A stretch of DNA of 38,119 bases, taken from positions 1 through 38,119 of the forward strand of contig CAMEJC010000007.1 of NCBI GenBank assembly GCA_945919295.1, in the 5' to 3' direction. The translations under genes and the position numbers were made by a program. Shown in pieces: positions 28,633 to 36,019 of the stretch. The notes under the pieces are model-generated. The model had not been told where the DNA came from and did no database searches. It was given only the letters and a program-made list of their open reading frames with translations. Source of the DNA: an uncultured Mycoplasmatota bacterium (GTDB lineage: Bacteria; Bacillota_I; Bacilli_A; RF39; UBA660). Numbering within the stretch: position 1 is the stretch's first letter; each line of letters starts with the position of its first letter.

Positions 28633-28661
28633 TTGCATAATTTAATTAATTGTGATATTAT
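28633..28661 (+). promoter_or_regulatory. Promoter of tmcAL
   Basis: TTGCAT (28633-28638), 17 bases, TATTAT (28656-28661), the same hexamers as the SRP RNA promoter. Confidence 0.75.
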
Positions 28662-28677
28662 ATAACCGGTGATAATT

Positions 28678-29808
28678 GTGCATATAATTGGTTTAATAGC
28701 AGAATACAATCCATTTCATAATGGACATTTGTATCAAATAAATAAAATAAAAGAAATGTATCCCGATAGCATCATAATAGCGGTAGTATCATCTTGCTTT
28801 ACACAAAGAGGAGATGTTTCTGTTCTAAATAAATGGGATAAAACCCAAATAGCTCTAGATAATAATATTGATATCGTTATTGAACTGCCTTTTGTTTATG
28901 CAACACAAGGATCAGATATTTTTGCCAAAGGAGCAATTACAATTCTTGAAAAAATGAAAATAGACACACTCGTTTTTGGTACAGAATCCGATAATTTAGA
29001 TATCATCAATTTAATCGCAGATACTCAAATCAACAATCCTAATTACAATATTATTGTTAAAAAATATTTAAATAAAGGTATCAATTATCCAACTGCTACT
29101 AACAATGCAGTAAATGACCTAACAGGCTATAAAATAGATAGCCCAAATGATTTACTTGCTTTATCATATATTAAACAAATAAAAATAGATAAACAAAATA
29201 TCAATATCATAAATATCAAAAGAACTAATTCTTATCATGATAATAAAATAAAAGATAACATCGCATCTGCGTCTACTATTCGAAAATTAAATTTAGATAA
29301 TCAAAATATTGATAATTTAATACCATATAGTTCTAATTATTTATATAAAATAAGTATGAATGATTATTATCAATATTTAAAATATAAAGTAATTGAAGAA
29401 GAATCAAATTTAAATAAATATCAAACTGTCGATGAAGGAATTGAAAATCGTCTTATAAAAAATATAAATACAAGCTCTAATTATGAAGAGTTAATATCAA
29501 AAATAAAAACAAAACGATATACATATAATAAAATATCTCGAATGCTTCTTCATATTTTAGTAGATTTTACAAAAGAATCAGCAAAGGATATAGAAGTAGA
29601 CTACATAAGACTATTAGGATTTTCAACTAATGGAAAGAAATATTTAAATAAAATCAAAAAGTCAATAGATGTTCCTCTAATTACTGGATATAAAAAAAAT
29701 ATATCTAAAATATTAGATATCGAATTAAAAATTACAAAAATCTACTCTTTAGTAACTAATAGCAATTTAATAAACGAAGAATATCGCAATAAACCAATTA
29801 TCAAATAA
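28678..29808 (+). CDS. tmcAL: tRNA(Met) cytidine acetate ligase
   Basis: TmcAL makes N4-acetylcytidine at the wobble position of elongator tRNA-Met using acetate and ATP. It is a nucleotidyltransferase-fold enzyme: GLIAEYNPFHNGHLYQI near the N-terminus has the HxGH-type motif, followed by SSCFTQRGDVSVLNKWDKT, ELPFVYATQGSDIFAKGA and, near 195, ASASTIRKL with the conserved Arg. The GTG start at 28678 follows GGTGATAATT. 376 residues, close to the usual 390-410. Its last 8 bases overlap the convergent hypothetical gene. It fits with the other tRNA-Met theme, the T-box on metG. Confidence 0.93.
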   Translation: MHIIGLIAEYNPFHNGHLYQINKIKEMYPDSIIIAVVSSCFTQRGDVSVLNKWDKTQIALDNNIDIVIELPFVYATQGSDIFAKGAITILEKMKIDTLVFGTESDNLDIINLIADTQINNPNYNIIVKKYLNKGINYPTATNNAVNDLTGYKIDSPNDLLALSYIKQIKIDKQNINIINIKRTNSYHDNKIKDNIASASTIRKLNLDNQNIDNLIPYSSNYLYKISMNDYYQYLKYKVIEEESNLNKYQTVDEGIENRLIKNINTSSNYEELISKIKTKRYTYNKISRMLLHILVDFTKESAKDIEVDYIRLLGFSTNGKKYLNKIKKSIDVPLITGYKKNISKILDIELKITKIYSLVTNSNLINEEYRNKPIIK

Positions 29809-30205
29809 AATTATCGATAAGTATGTTTTTAATATTATTATCAAATAGAGATTTAATTATCTCTTTTTTTTCATCTTTATTATCACTTTTAAGAAGAGCA
29901 CCTAGTAAAATTAATTTATTTTTATTTCCATTTTTATATTCCTGATAGCAGGTTCCAACATTTACATAAATAATATCATCATCTTGAGTTTCAGTTTCAT
30001 TATCTGTAAAAATATAAGCCTTAAATCTATTATCCTCACTATTATCAAAAATATTTAGAATAATATTACCATTAACAATTTTATATTGTATGTAAACATA
30101 TTCATCTTTCTTTAAATTATAATCAAATATACAATTTACAAAATCATTAAGTAGATCGTTATTCATTATTTCAATTAAAGAAAGTCTAAAAGGTTCATCA
30201 CTCAT
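29801..30205 (-). CDS. Hypothetical acidic protein, 134 residues
   Basis: I do not recognise this protein. It is acidic and Asp/Asn-rich, with alternating strand-like stretches (KDEYVYIQYKIVNGNIILNIF) and no signal peptide or membrane segment. The ATG at 30205 has GGTGATATT upstream, a strong local signature of real starts. It ends at TGA, immediately followed by TAA, and overlaps the end of tmcAL by 8 bases in tail-to-tail orientation. A small single-domain cytosolic protein is the most that can be said. Confidence 0.7.
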   Translation of the reverse strand: MSDEPFRLSLIEIMNNDLLNDFVNCIFDYNLKKDEYVYIQYKIVNGNIILNIFDNSEDNRFKAYIFTDNETETQDDDIIYVNVGTCYQEYKNGNKNKLILLGALLKSDNKDEKKEIIKSLFDNNIKNILIDNFI

Positions 30206-30250
30206 AATATCACCAATTTAAAGGTATCATAACTATATTATCAAGTCAAT

Positions 30251-30284
30251 AAAAAAAGCAAAATGTAACCAAATAAGTTACATT
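30251..30284 (-). terminator. Terminator of polA-mutM
   Basis: AATGTAAC-ttatttg-GTTACATT, then TTTGC and a T7 run on the minus strand, after the mutM stop. Confidence 0.78.
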
Positions 30285-30308
30285 AATTATGTAAAATTCT
30301 TGTCAATA

Positions 30309-31130
30309 TTACTTTTGACACTTTTCACAATAGTAGGTTCCTCTACCACCAACTTTAATTTTTGAAATATTATTTTTACATTTTGGACATAAGCCCTTAT
30401 CCTTACCATGAACTAGTAATTCTTCTTGAAATAATCCATGAACACCATCTACTGAACTATAAGTTCTAATCGTGGTACCCCCCATCTTTATTGCCTTCTC
30501 AAGTACTTCTTTTGTATATTTAATAATATTGCTGGCTTCTTCTTCTGTAATTAAATTACAATGCTTTAAAGGATTAATTTTGCACATAAACAATATTTCA
30601 TCAGCATAAATATTTCCGATACCGACGATTATACTCTGATCTAAAAGTACACTTTTAATAGGAAGTTTTTTGTTCTTAAACTTATTGAGTAAATAATTAC
30701 TAGTCAAATTTTCATCCCATGGTTCCAATCCTAAATCTTTTAAAGGACCAATATTATCAATATCTTCCTTTTTTATAAGATACATCTTACCAAATTTTCT
30801 TGTATCTTTATATCTAAGTTCTTCTCCACTATCTAAATCAAAAGTAACATGTTCATGTTTGTCTAGCACATCATCTTTAGTTTTAAAGAAATATTTACCC
30901 TCCATTCTAAGATGTGATAAAAGATAATAATCATCTAAATCAAATAGTAAAAATTTACCTCTTCGTTTCATATCATTAATTGTCTGATTACTAATTTGCT
31001 TAATAAAATCTTTAACTTCGGGATAAGCAATAATATTATTATAAATGACATTTGCACTAAGTATTTTCTTTCCTTTAAGTCTTATTTTTAAAGACTCTTT
31101 AACAGTTTCAACCTCTGGTAGTTCTGGCAT
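30309..31130 (-). CDS. mutM: Formamidopyrimidine-DNA glycosylase
   Basis: Removes oxidised purines such as 8-oxoguanine and cuts the strand by beta-delta elimination. After the initiator Met come PELPEVET, with the catalytic Pro and Glu, a conserved Lys near 57 (RRGKFLLF), the YKDTRKFG region, VGIGNIYADEILF (helix-two-turn-helix), GGTTIRTY and a C-terminal zinc finger CPKC...CEKC. The ATG at 31130 is chosen because the mature Pro must directly follow Met; it has GAGGTG upstream. 273 residues, normal. It is downstream of polA, as in Bacillus. Confidence 0.96.
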   Translation of the reverse strand: MPELPEVETVKESLKIRLKGKKILSANVIYNNIIAYPEVKDFIKQISNQTINDMKRRGKFLLFDLDDYYLLSHLRMEGKYFFKTKDDVLDKHEHVTFDLDSGEELRYKDTRKFGKMYLIKKEDIDNIGPLKDLGLEPWDENLTSNYLLNKFKNKKLPIKSVLLDQSIIVGIGNIYADEILFMCKINPLKHCNLITEEEASNIIKYTKEVLEKAIKMGGTTIRTYSSVDGVHGLFQEELLVHGKDKGLCPKCKNNISKIKVGGRGTYYCEKCQK

Positions 31131-31165
31131 AATCTTCACCTCTTCATTAAAAAAATTTCCAAATT

Positions 31166-31179
31166 ATTTCCCAGGAAAT
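31166..31179. promoter_or_regulatory. Noc-type site (one mismatch) between polA and mutM
   Basis: ATTTCCCAGGAAAT differs from the NBS consensus at one central base; it is in the 52-base gap just past the polA stop. Confidence 0.6.
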
Positions 31180-31182
31180 AAT

Positions 31183-33759
31183 TTACTTAGCTTCATACCA
31201 ATTATTGCCAATTTCAATATCAACATCAAGTGGCACCAATAATTTATATGAATCATTCATAGTATTGTAAACAATTTCTCTTACTGTGTCAATTTCATCT
31301 TTATAAACATTAAATATAAGTTCATCATGTACCTGAAGTAGCATCTTACTTTTAATATCATTTTCCTTAAATATTCTACTAATATCAACCATTGCCTTCT
31401 TCAAAATATCAGAAGCAGACCCTTGTATAGGTGTATTGAGAGCCATTCTTTCACCCATACTTCTAACAGCATAATTAGAACTCTTCAGTTCTTCAATAAT
31501 TCTTTTTCGATTCATAATAGTTTTAACATATCCATTAGATTTAGCTTCTTCTATTTCATTATTCATATAATCACGAACACCTGGATAAGTTTCAAAATAT
31601 TTATTTATAAAATCTTTAGCATCTTTAACTGAAATACCTAAATCTTCAGAAAGCCCATAACTACTGATACCATATAGAATACCAAAGTTAACAGCTTTCG
31701 CCTGTCTTCTCATATTTTTAGTAACTCCCTCTTCTGGAACTTTAAATATATCCATAGCTGTTTTTGTATGAATATCTTCGTTGTGTTTAAAAGCTTCAAT
31801 TAAATCATTAACTCCTGATAAGTGAGCAAACACCCTAAGTTCAATTTGTGAATAATCTGCAGACATAATTACTGAATTATTTTCGGGTAAAAATGCTTTT
31901 CTAATAAGTCTTCCATATTCACTACGCATTGGAATATTTTGCAAATTAGGTTCAACTGAAGAAAGCCTTCCAGTTCTTGTAAGCGTTTGCATATAAATAG
32001 TATGAATTTTATTATCATCTTTAATAGCAGCTATAATACCTTCAATATAAGTAGAATATAGTTTAGAAAGAGCTCTGTATTCAAGTATTTTGTTAACAAT
32101 TGGATAGTCAGATAATTTTTTTAAAATATCTATATCAGTAGCATATCCAATCTTATTTTTCTTAGCATATGGAAGTTTTAATTTATCAAAAAGTATTTCT
32201 CCTAACTGTTTAGGAGAATTAATATTAAATTCACATCCAGCATAATTATATATATCTTTTGTAATAAGTTCTAATTTAATCTTAATTTCTTCGCCCATTT
32301 CTTTAAGAATATTTTTATCTACTCTAATACCTTCAATTTCCATATTTCCAAGTACTTTAGCTAAAGGCATCTCAATATCATTAAATAAATTAATAACTTC
32401 TTCTTTGTTCATTTCATCATATAAATAATCTTTCGTAGTCCATATAAACTTAGCTTTTAATATAGCTCTTTTAGCCTTTTCTTGATCCGTAAGTTGTTCT
32501 TTTTTATCATAAGTAGGAATATCTATATCCATCTTACTAGCTAAATAACAAATATCATCTTTTACTTCATAATTAAGTAAATAAGCACTAATCATGGTAT
32601 CAAAAATAACATTATTTATCTTAATATTATATTTATTAAATAATACAAGTAACTTTTTATAATCATAAGTATATTTCTTAACTTTATTATCTAGTATATC
32701 TAAATTATTAGAAAGCATCTCATATGGTATATAACAAGATATATCATCATTATATAAAGCCATACCAATTATTTCAGAATCATGATAATTACCATAAGTA
32801 GTATCCAAATATATTGCTACATCCTTATCTAAATTAATATTATCAACATCAGTAATAATAGTAAAACTATTAGTATTCCCAGTATCAATATTACTATTAT
32901 TACCTGTCTTTTTCATAAGGGAATAAAAATCAAGTTTTTTATATAATTCAAATAAATCATTGGTATTAATATCCTTATATAAAAGATCATCAAAAGTAAT
33001 ATTAAGAGGAACTTCTCTATATATAGTAACTAAATCTTTACTATAATAAGCATCATCTTTACCATCAATTAATTTAGTTTGTGTAGCACCTTTAATATTA
33101 TCTATATTTTCATATATTCCATCAATTGAACCATATTCTTTAAGAAGTTTAATAGCTCCCTTTTCTCCAATACCTTTAACACCAGGTATATTATCCGAAG
33201 CATCACCCATTAATGCTTTTAAATCAATCATTTTAATAGGATCAAAACCATAAGTATCAAAAAATGTATTTTTATCCATCATAATATGATCTTTTGTCTT
33301 TAATAATTTAACAGTAGTTTCATCACTAATTAGTTGAAGCAAATCTTTATCGCTACTTACAATAAGAGCTTCATACTTAGGATCTTTGTCACACCATAAA
33401 GATATAGTTCCAATAATATCATCCGCTTCGTATCCTTCACACTCTAGATATTTAATTCCCATAGCGGTAAGTATTTCTTTAGCAATTGGAAATTGTATTT
33501 TCAGATCATCAGGAGTCTCTTTTCTTCCATCTTTATATCTTTCATATTTTTCATGTCTAAAAGTTTTACCAATATCAAAAGCAACCATCATATATTTAGG
33601 TTTTTCTTCAGCAATAATTTTGTTAATCATATTAACAAAACCATATAAACCATTCGTCGGAAATCCCTCACTATTTCGCATAATATTACCAGTATATGCC
33701 GTTGCATAATAACTTCTAAATAAAAGATTATTTCCATCTACAAGTACAACTTTTTCCAT
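31183..33759 (-). CDS. polA: DNA polymerase I
   Basis: Fills gaps and removes RNA primers. Residues 1-290 are the 5' nuclease (VDGNNLLFRSYYA, CEGYEADDIIGT, SSDKDLLQL, GDASDNIPGVKGIGEKGA). The middle domain, about 300-460, has the 3'-5' exonuclease fold but lacks its acidic motif (YLDTTYGN in place of D-x-E), so proofreading is probably absent, as in Bacillus. The polymerase domain has DYSQIELR (motif A), RRQAKAVNFGILYG (motif B) and QVHDELIF (motif C). 858 residues. ATG at 33759 behind GGTGATATT. It forms an operon with mutM. Confidence 0.97.
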   Translation of the reverse strand: MEKVVLVDGNNLLFRSYYATAYTGNIMRNSEGFPTNGLYGFVNMINKIIAEEKPKYMMVAFDIGKTFRHEKYERYKDGRKETPDDLKIQFPIAKEILTAMGIKYLECEGYEADDIIGTISLWCDKDPKYEALIVSSDKDLLQLISDETTVKLLKTKDHIMMDKNTFFDTYGFDPIKMIDLKALMGDASDNIPGVKGIGEKGAIKLLKEYGSIDGIYENIDNIKGATQTKLIDGKDDAYYSKDLVTIYREVPLNITFDDLLYKDINTNDLFELYKKLDFYSLMKKTGNNSNIDTGNTNSFTIITDVDNINLDKDVAIYLDTTYGNYHDSEIIGMALYNDDISCYIPYEMLSNNLDILDNKVKKYTYDYKKLLVLFNKYNIKINNVIFDTMISAYLLNYEVKDDICYLASKMDIDIPTYDKKEQLTDQEKAKRAILKAKFIWTTKDYLYDEMNKEEVINLFNDIEMPLAKVLGNMEIEGIRVDKNILKEMGEEIKIKLELITKDIYNYAGCEFNINSPKQLGEILFDKLKLPYAKKNKIGYATDIDILKKLSDYPIVNKILEYRALSKLYSTYIEGIIAAIKDDNKIHTIYMQTLTRTGRLSSVEPNLQNIPMRSEYGRLIRKAFLPENNSVIMSADYSQIELRVFAHLSGVNDLIEAFKHNEDIHTKTAMDIFKVPEEGVTKNMRRQAKAVNFGILYGISSYGLSEDLGISVKDAKDFINKYFETYPGVRDYMNNEIEEAKSNGYVKTIMNRKRIIEELKSSNYAVRSMGERMALNTPIQGSASDILKKAMVDISRIFKENDIKSKMLLQVHDELIFNVYKDEIDTVREIVYNTMNDSYKLLVPLDVDIEIGNNWYEAK

Positions 33760-33786
33760 AATATCACCAAGTCTTTCTATATATTA

Positions 33787-33815
33787 ATTATACTAAAAAA
33801 AAGACTTAAAATAAA
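33787..33815 (-). promoter_or_regulatory. polA promoter
   Basis: TTTATT (33815-33810), 17 bases, TATAAT (33792-33787) on the minus strand. The -35 lies inside the upstream terminator hairpin. Confidence 0.62.
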
Positions 33816-33821
33816 GTCTTT
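33795..33821 (-). terminator. Terminator of the accessory operon
   Basis: AAAGACTT-tatttt-AAGTCTTT followed by a T8 tract on the minus strand. Confidence 0.83.
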
Positions 33822-33843
33822 CTATGTTATTTTTTGTTAGTTC

Positions 33844-33923
33844 GAGCCTATAGTCTCTCACTATCATTAAAGCCTAAGGTCTTTAATGAGTAATATGAAG
33901 CCTATAAAATAGTCTTCATATTA
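33844..33923. repeat. Three tandem hairpins with a shared core
   Basis: On the + strand: GAG-CCTATAGT-CTC (33844-33857), TCATTAAAG-CCTAAGGT-CTTTAATGA (33864-33889) and TAATATGAAG-CCTATAAAATAGT-CTTCATATTA (33891-33923). The outer stems differ in sequence and grow from 3 to 10 pairs, while the core CCTA...(A/G)GT stays. They lie in the 3' region of the ASCH gene, before the terminator. Changes that keep pairing argue for a structural role, as RNA or a protein-binding site. Family unknown. Confidence 0.55.
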
Positions 33924-33941
33924 AAGTTTATACATTAAAAA

Positions 33942-34283
33942 TCATAATAATTCAAACCCTATACCAATGATTTTATGATTATCAACTTCATCTTTACCAA
34001 ATATATCATACATACCTTTAGTAAAAGTTTCTTTATTATATTTTCCAGCATTCATATCATTACAATATCTATTCATAAGATCATTAATATCATTATAAAT
34101 AGTCAAACTAGTAACTCTAACTAATATATATTTACTCTCATCATTAATATTTTTAAATTTAATAATATCATTAATTTTAATTTTACTAGATTTCTCATTA
34201 TATAATCTAATTTCTACTTTTTTAGTACCATTAATCATATCATTTAGAACTTCTTCATAAACACGATATTCAAAATTATTCAT
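33942..34283 (-). CDS. ASCH-domain protein
   Basis: A 113-residue single-domain protein. The stretch INGTKKVEIRLYNEKSSKIK followed by NDIIKF near residues 18-42 is the typical ASCH pattern (K-x-E-x-R and G/N-D-x-I-x-F). ASCH domains have a PUA-like fold and bind RNA; one relative, YqfB of E. coli, deacetylates N4-acetylcytidine. ATG at 34283 behind AAAGGTG. Stop is TGA, unlike the core genes. It is the last gene of the accessory set. Confidence 0.75.
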   Translation of the reverse strand: MNNFEYRVYEEVLNDMINGTKKVEIRLYNEKSSKIKINDIIKFKNINDESKYILVRVTSLTIYNDINDLMNRYCNDMNAGKYNKETFTKGMYDIFGKDEVDNHKIIGIGFELL

Positions 34284-34287
34284 ACAA

Positions 34288-34465
34288 TCACACCTTTACA
34301 ACACTAATTAATTTATTATCATCATTAAACTCTAATTTAAAAGTTTCTAAATAATTTTGTATACCATTAAAAAATACATCACTATTTAAAATTATATTAC
34401 AACTTAATTTTTTAATAAAAATATAATTGAAGTACAATAACTTATTATAACTACTTTTTAATTTT
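34288..34465 (-). pseudogene. Small open frame without a start, probable gene remnant
   Basis: About 58 codons are open, ending at TGA (34290-34288), with composition like the neighbours (SDVFFNGIQNYLETFKLEF). No ATG or convincing ribosome site is seen. It is likely the tail of a decayed gene between the peptidase and the ASCH gene. Confidence 0.35.
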
Positions 34466-34476
34466 TATTGTTTTAC

Positions 34477-35124
34477 TTACTTACTCTTAATGTTTTTAAC
34501 ATATAATTTTGTTTCTTCATATATTCTAGGTGTTTGTTCTTCTAGTAAATTTTTATCTTTTAATAGTTTTAAAATATATTCTTTATCATAAGTATCAAAT
34601 AAATATTTTCCTATAGTATAATAATTAATATAGTCTACATATCCATTTAATAATTCATCTAAGGTGCAATTAATATATAACTCATAATTATTATACTGAT
34701 TAGACAATATAATAGCTAAGGCTTCGCCATACCATCTTAAAGTTTTTTTACTATATGTTGAATGACATATATGAACAAATTCATGAATTAAACACTCAAG
34801 CATATTTTCTATATTATCTTTACTATGACCTTTACATTTTTTTCTTTCTTCTAATGTTAAAATGTGAATTTCTCTATCGATATAATATGTCCTTGCAACT
34901 ACCAATTCTTCTTCATCAATATTAAGCTTATTTTTAGTATAATTTCTAAAATCAGTAACATTATTTCAAAGTTTTATTGTAATCTTTTTTTCTAAATTAT
35001 CTAAATTGAAAAAATTCATAATATCTTGATAACTTTTATCTAATGTACTGACAAATAAATCAATATATTTTTTATTTTTCTCATCGTATTCAATTATATA
35101 AAAATCACTTTCGTATTTTTTCAT
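34477..35124 (-). pseudogene. HEXXH metallopeptidase-like gene with in-frame TGA
   Basis: The frame starts at the ATG at 35124 (behind AGGAAG) and encodes about 215 residues. Codon 53 (34968-34966) is TGA; reading resumes in frame without any shift. The interrupted site reads TIKL-stop-NNVTDF, where Trp would be natural, so a TGG to TGA change is the simplest cause. The second part holds HEFVHICHS, a gluzincin-type HEXXH zinc motif, and LRWYGEALA, whose Glu could be the third ligand. No signal peptide or membrane segment, so it would be cytosolic. Restart inside (TTG at 34905) is possible but lacks a ribosome site. Family not recognised; a recent nonsense mutation, read-through or sequence error are the options. 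Confidence 0.6.
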
Positions 35125-35296
35125 ATTAACAATCTTCCTTTATTGATTCTACATTCTTCATTATTAACTTTGTAATTATGTTTATCTAATTTAATACTAT
35201 CTTTATATTCACAAAATTTATTTGATTAATTAATAATTCTATAGTACTACCTTTAAAATTATTTTTAACAAATTCAATATATTCTTTTTTATTCAT
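35121..35296 (-). pseudogene. Frameshifted small gene
   Basis: From the ATG at 35296 the frame reads MNKKEYIEFVKNNFKGSTIE and stops after about 37 codons. A second frame, opening just before, reads KFCEYKDSIKLDKHNYKVNN and runs to a TGA that overlaps the next ATG (ATGA). Joined by a single frameshift near 35225-35235 they give one protein of about 58 residues with perfectly coupled ends, which argues for a once intact gene. Function unknown. Confidence 0.5.
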
Positions 35297-35305
35297 AATA
35301 TTATC

Positions 35306-35869
35306 TCACTTTATACTAAGTTCATTATTAATAGTTAGTTCTCCTATATTAATAAACTCCTTCATTACCTGATTAATACCTGCTTCACTTTTATACCAAT
35401 CATTCTTACTAATATTTCTATTATCTACTACTCCATAGAAGTCACATTTATCTATAGGAAAATTATACCTCTTAGCATTCATATACCATCTTCTAGCTAC
35501 AAAATCTTTAGCTACTCTAAGTATTCTAGTATAATTATTAATATCAACTAACTTATCTATATTCTTTAAGATTTCAGGATTAGTAATGTATTTATCATCT
35601 ATAATAATTTTATTTACTAGTCCTTCTTTTCTTAAATAATTAGTTAATATATTAGCACTACTTCTATCGGTATTACCATGACTTTCACATATAATAAATA
35701 ATGTATTATTGTCAATAACATTCCTATCTAACATTAATTTCATATCTTTAGCTAGTTGTTCTTCAGCCCAATCAGCATTAATAATTAACAAGTCATAATG
35801 TGATAATTCTTCTATATCCTTTCCAACAAATATAAAATTAGTAATATCATTAATTGTATTTAATTTCAT
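35306..35869 (-). CDS. DUF218 (YdcF/SanA-like) family protein
   Basis: 187 residues. The INDITNFIFVGKDIEELSHYD opening across residues 6-26 and the later VAKDFVARRWYMNAKRYNF, near 122, match the DUF218 pattern, where a basic helix with His/Arg follows a Rossmann-type core. IICESHGNTDRSSANI near 58 resembles the TxxNA region, altered. The usual glycine-rich first strand is poorly kept. DUF218 proteins act in envelope or vitamin metabolism in other bacteria, but the role is unclear. ATG at 35869 after GGAG. Stop is TGA; the next gene starts nine bases on. It is cytosolic by sequence. Confidence 0.6.
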   Translation of the reverse strand: MKLNTINDITNFIFVGKDIEELSHYDLLIINADWAEEQLAKDMKLMLDRNVIDNNTLFIICESHGNTDRSSANILTNYLRKEGLVNKIIIDDKYITNPEILKNIDKLVDINNYTRILRVAKDFVARRWYMNAKRYNFPIDKCDFYGVVDNRNISKNDWYKSEAGINQVMKEFINIGELTINNELSIK

Positions 35870-35916
35870 AATAATTCTCCTTTAAATATTTATTAAGATA
35901 ATATTTATTTCTATTA

Positions 35917-35991
35917 CATAGATTTATAATGCCCACTAGAAATATCAATAAATTCATTTATACTTAAATCATTTCCAAAAAGACTACTCAT
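35917..35991 (-). CDS. Possible 24-residue peptide or gene tail
   Basis: A short frame (MSSLFGNDLSINEFIDISS...) lies between the large metallopeptidase gene and the DUF218 gene, ending in TAA. It has no ribosome site and is in a different frame from the gene upstream. It may be a remnant; there is little to support expression. Confidence 0.25.
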
Positions 35992-36019
35992 TTCATTCTG
36001 TATTTATTCATTTATATAG

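Noticed and set aside
33844-33923. Type III toxin-antitoxin RNA repeat array
   Set aside because: Type III arrays precede an endoribonuclease gene; downstream here on the transcribed strand is polA with its own promoter, and the units are not true sequence repeats.
34966-34968. TGA read as Trp (Mycoplasma-type code)
   Set aside because: All long genes are intact under the standard code, the Trp codons checked are TGG, and three genes use TGA as stop. One in-frame TGA is better explained as a mutation.
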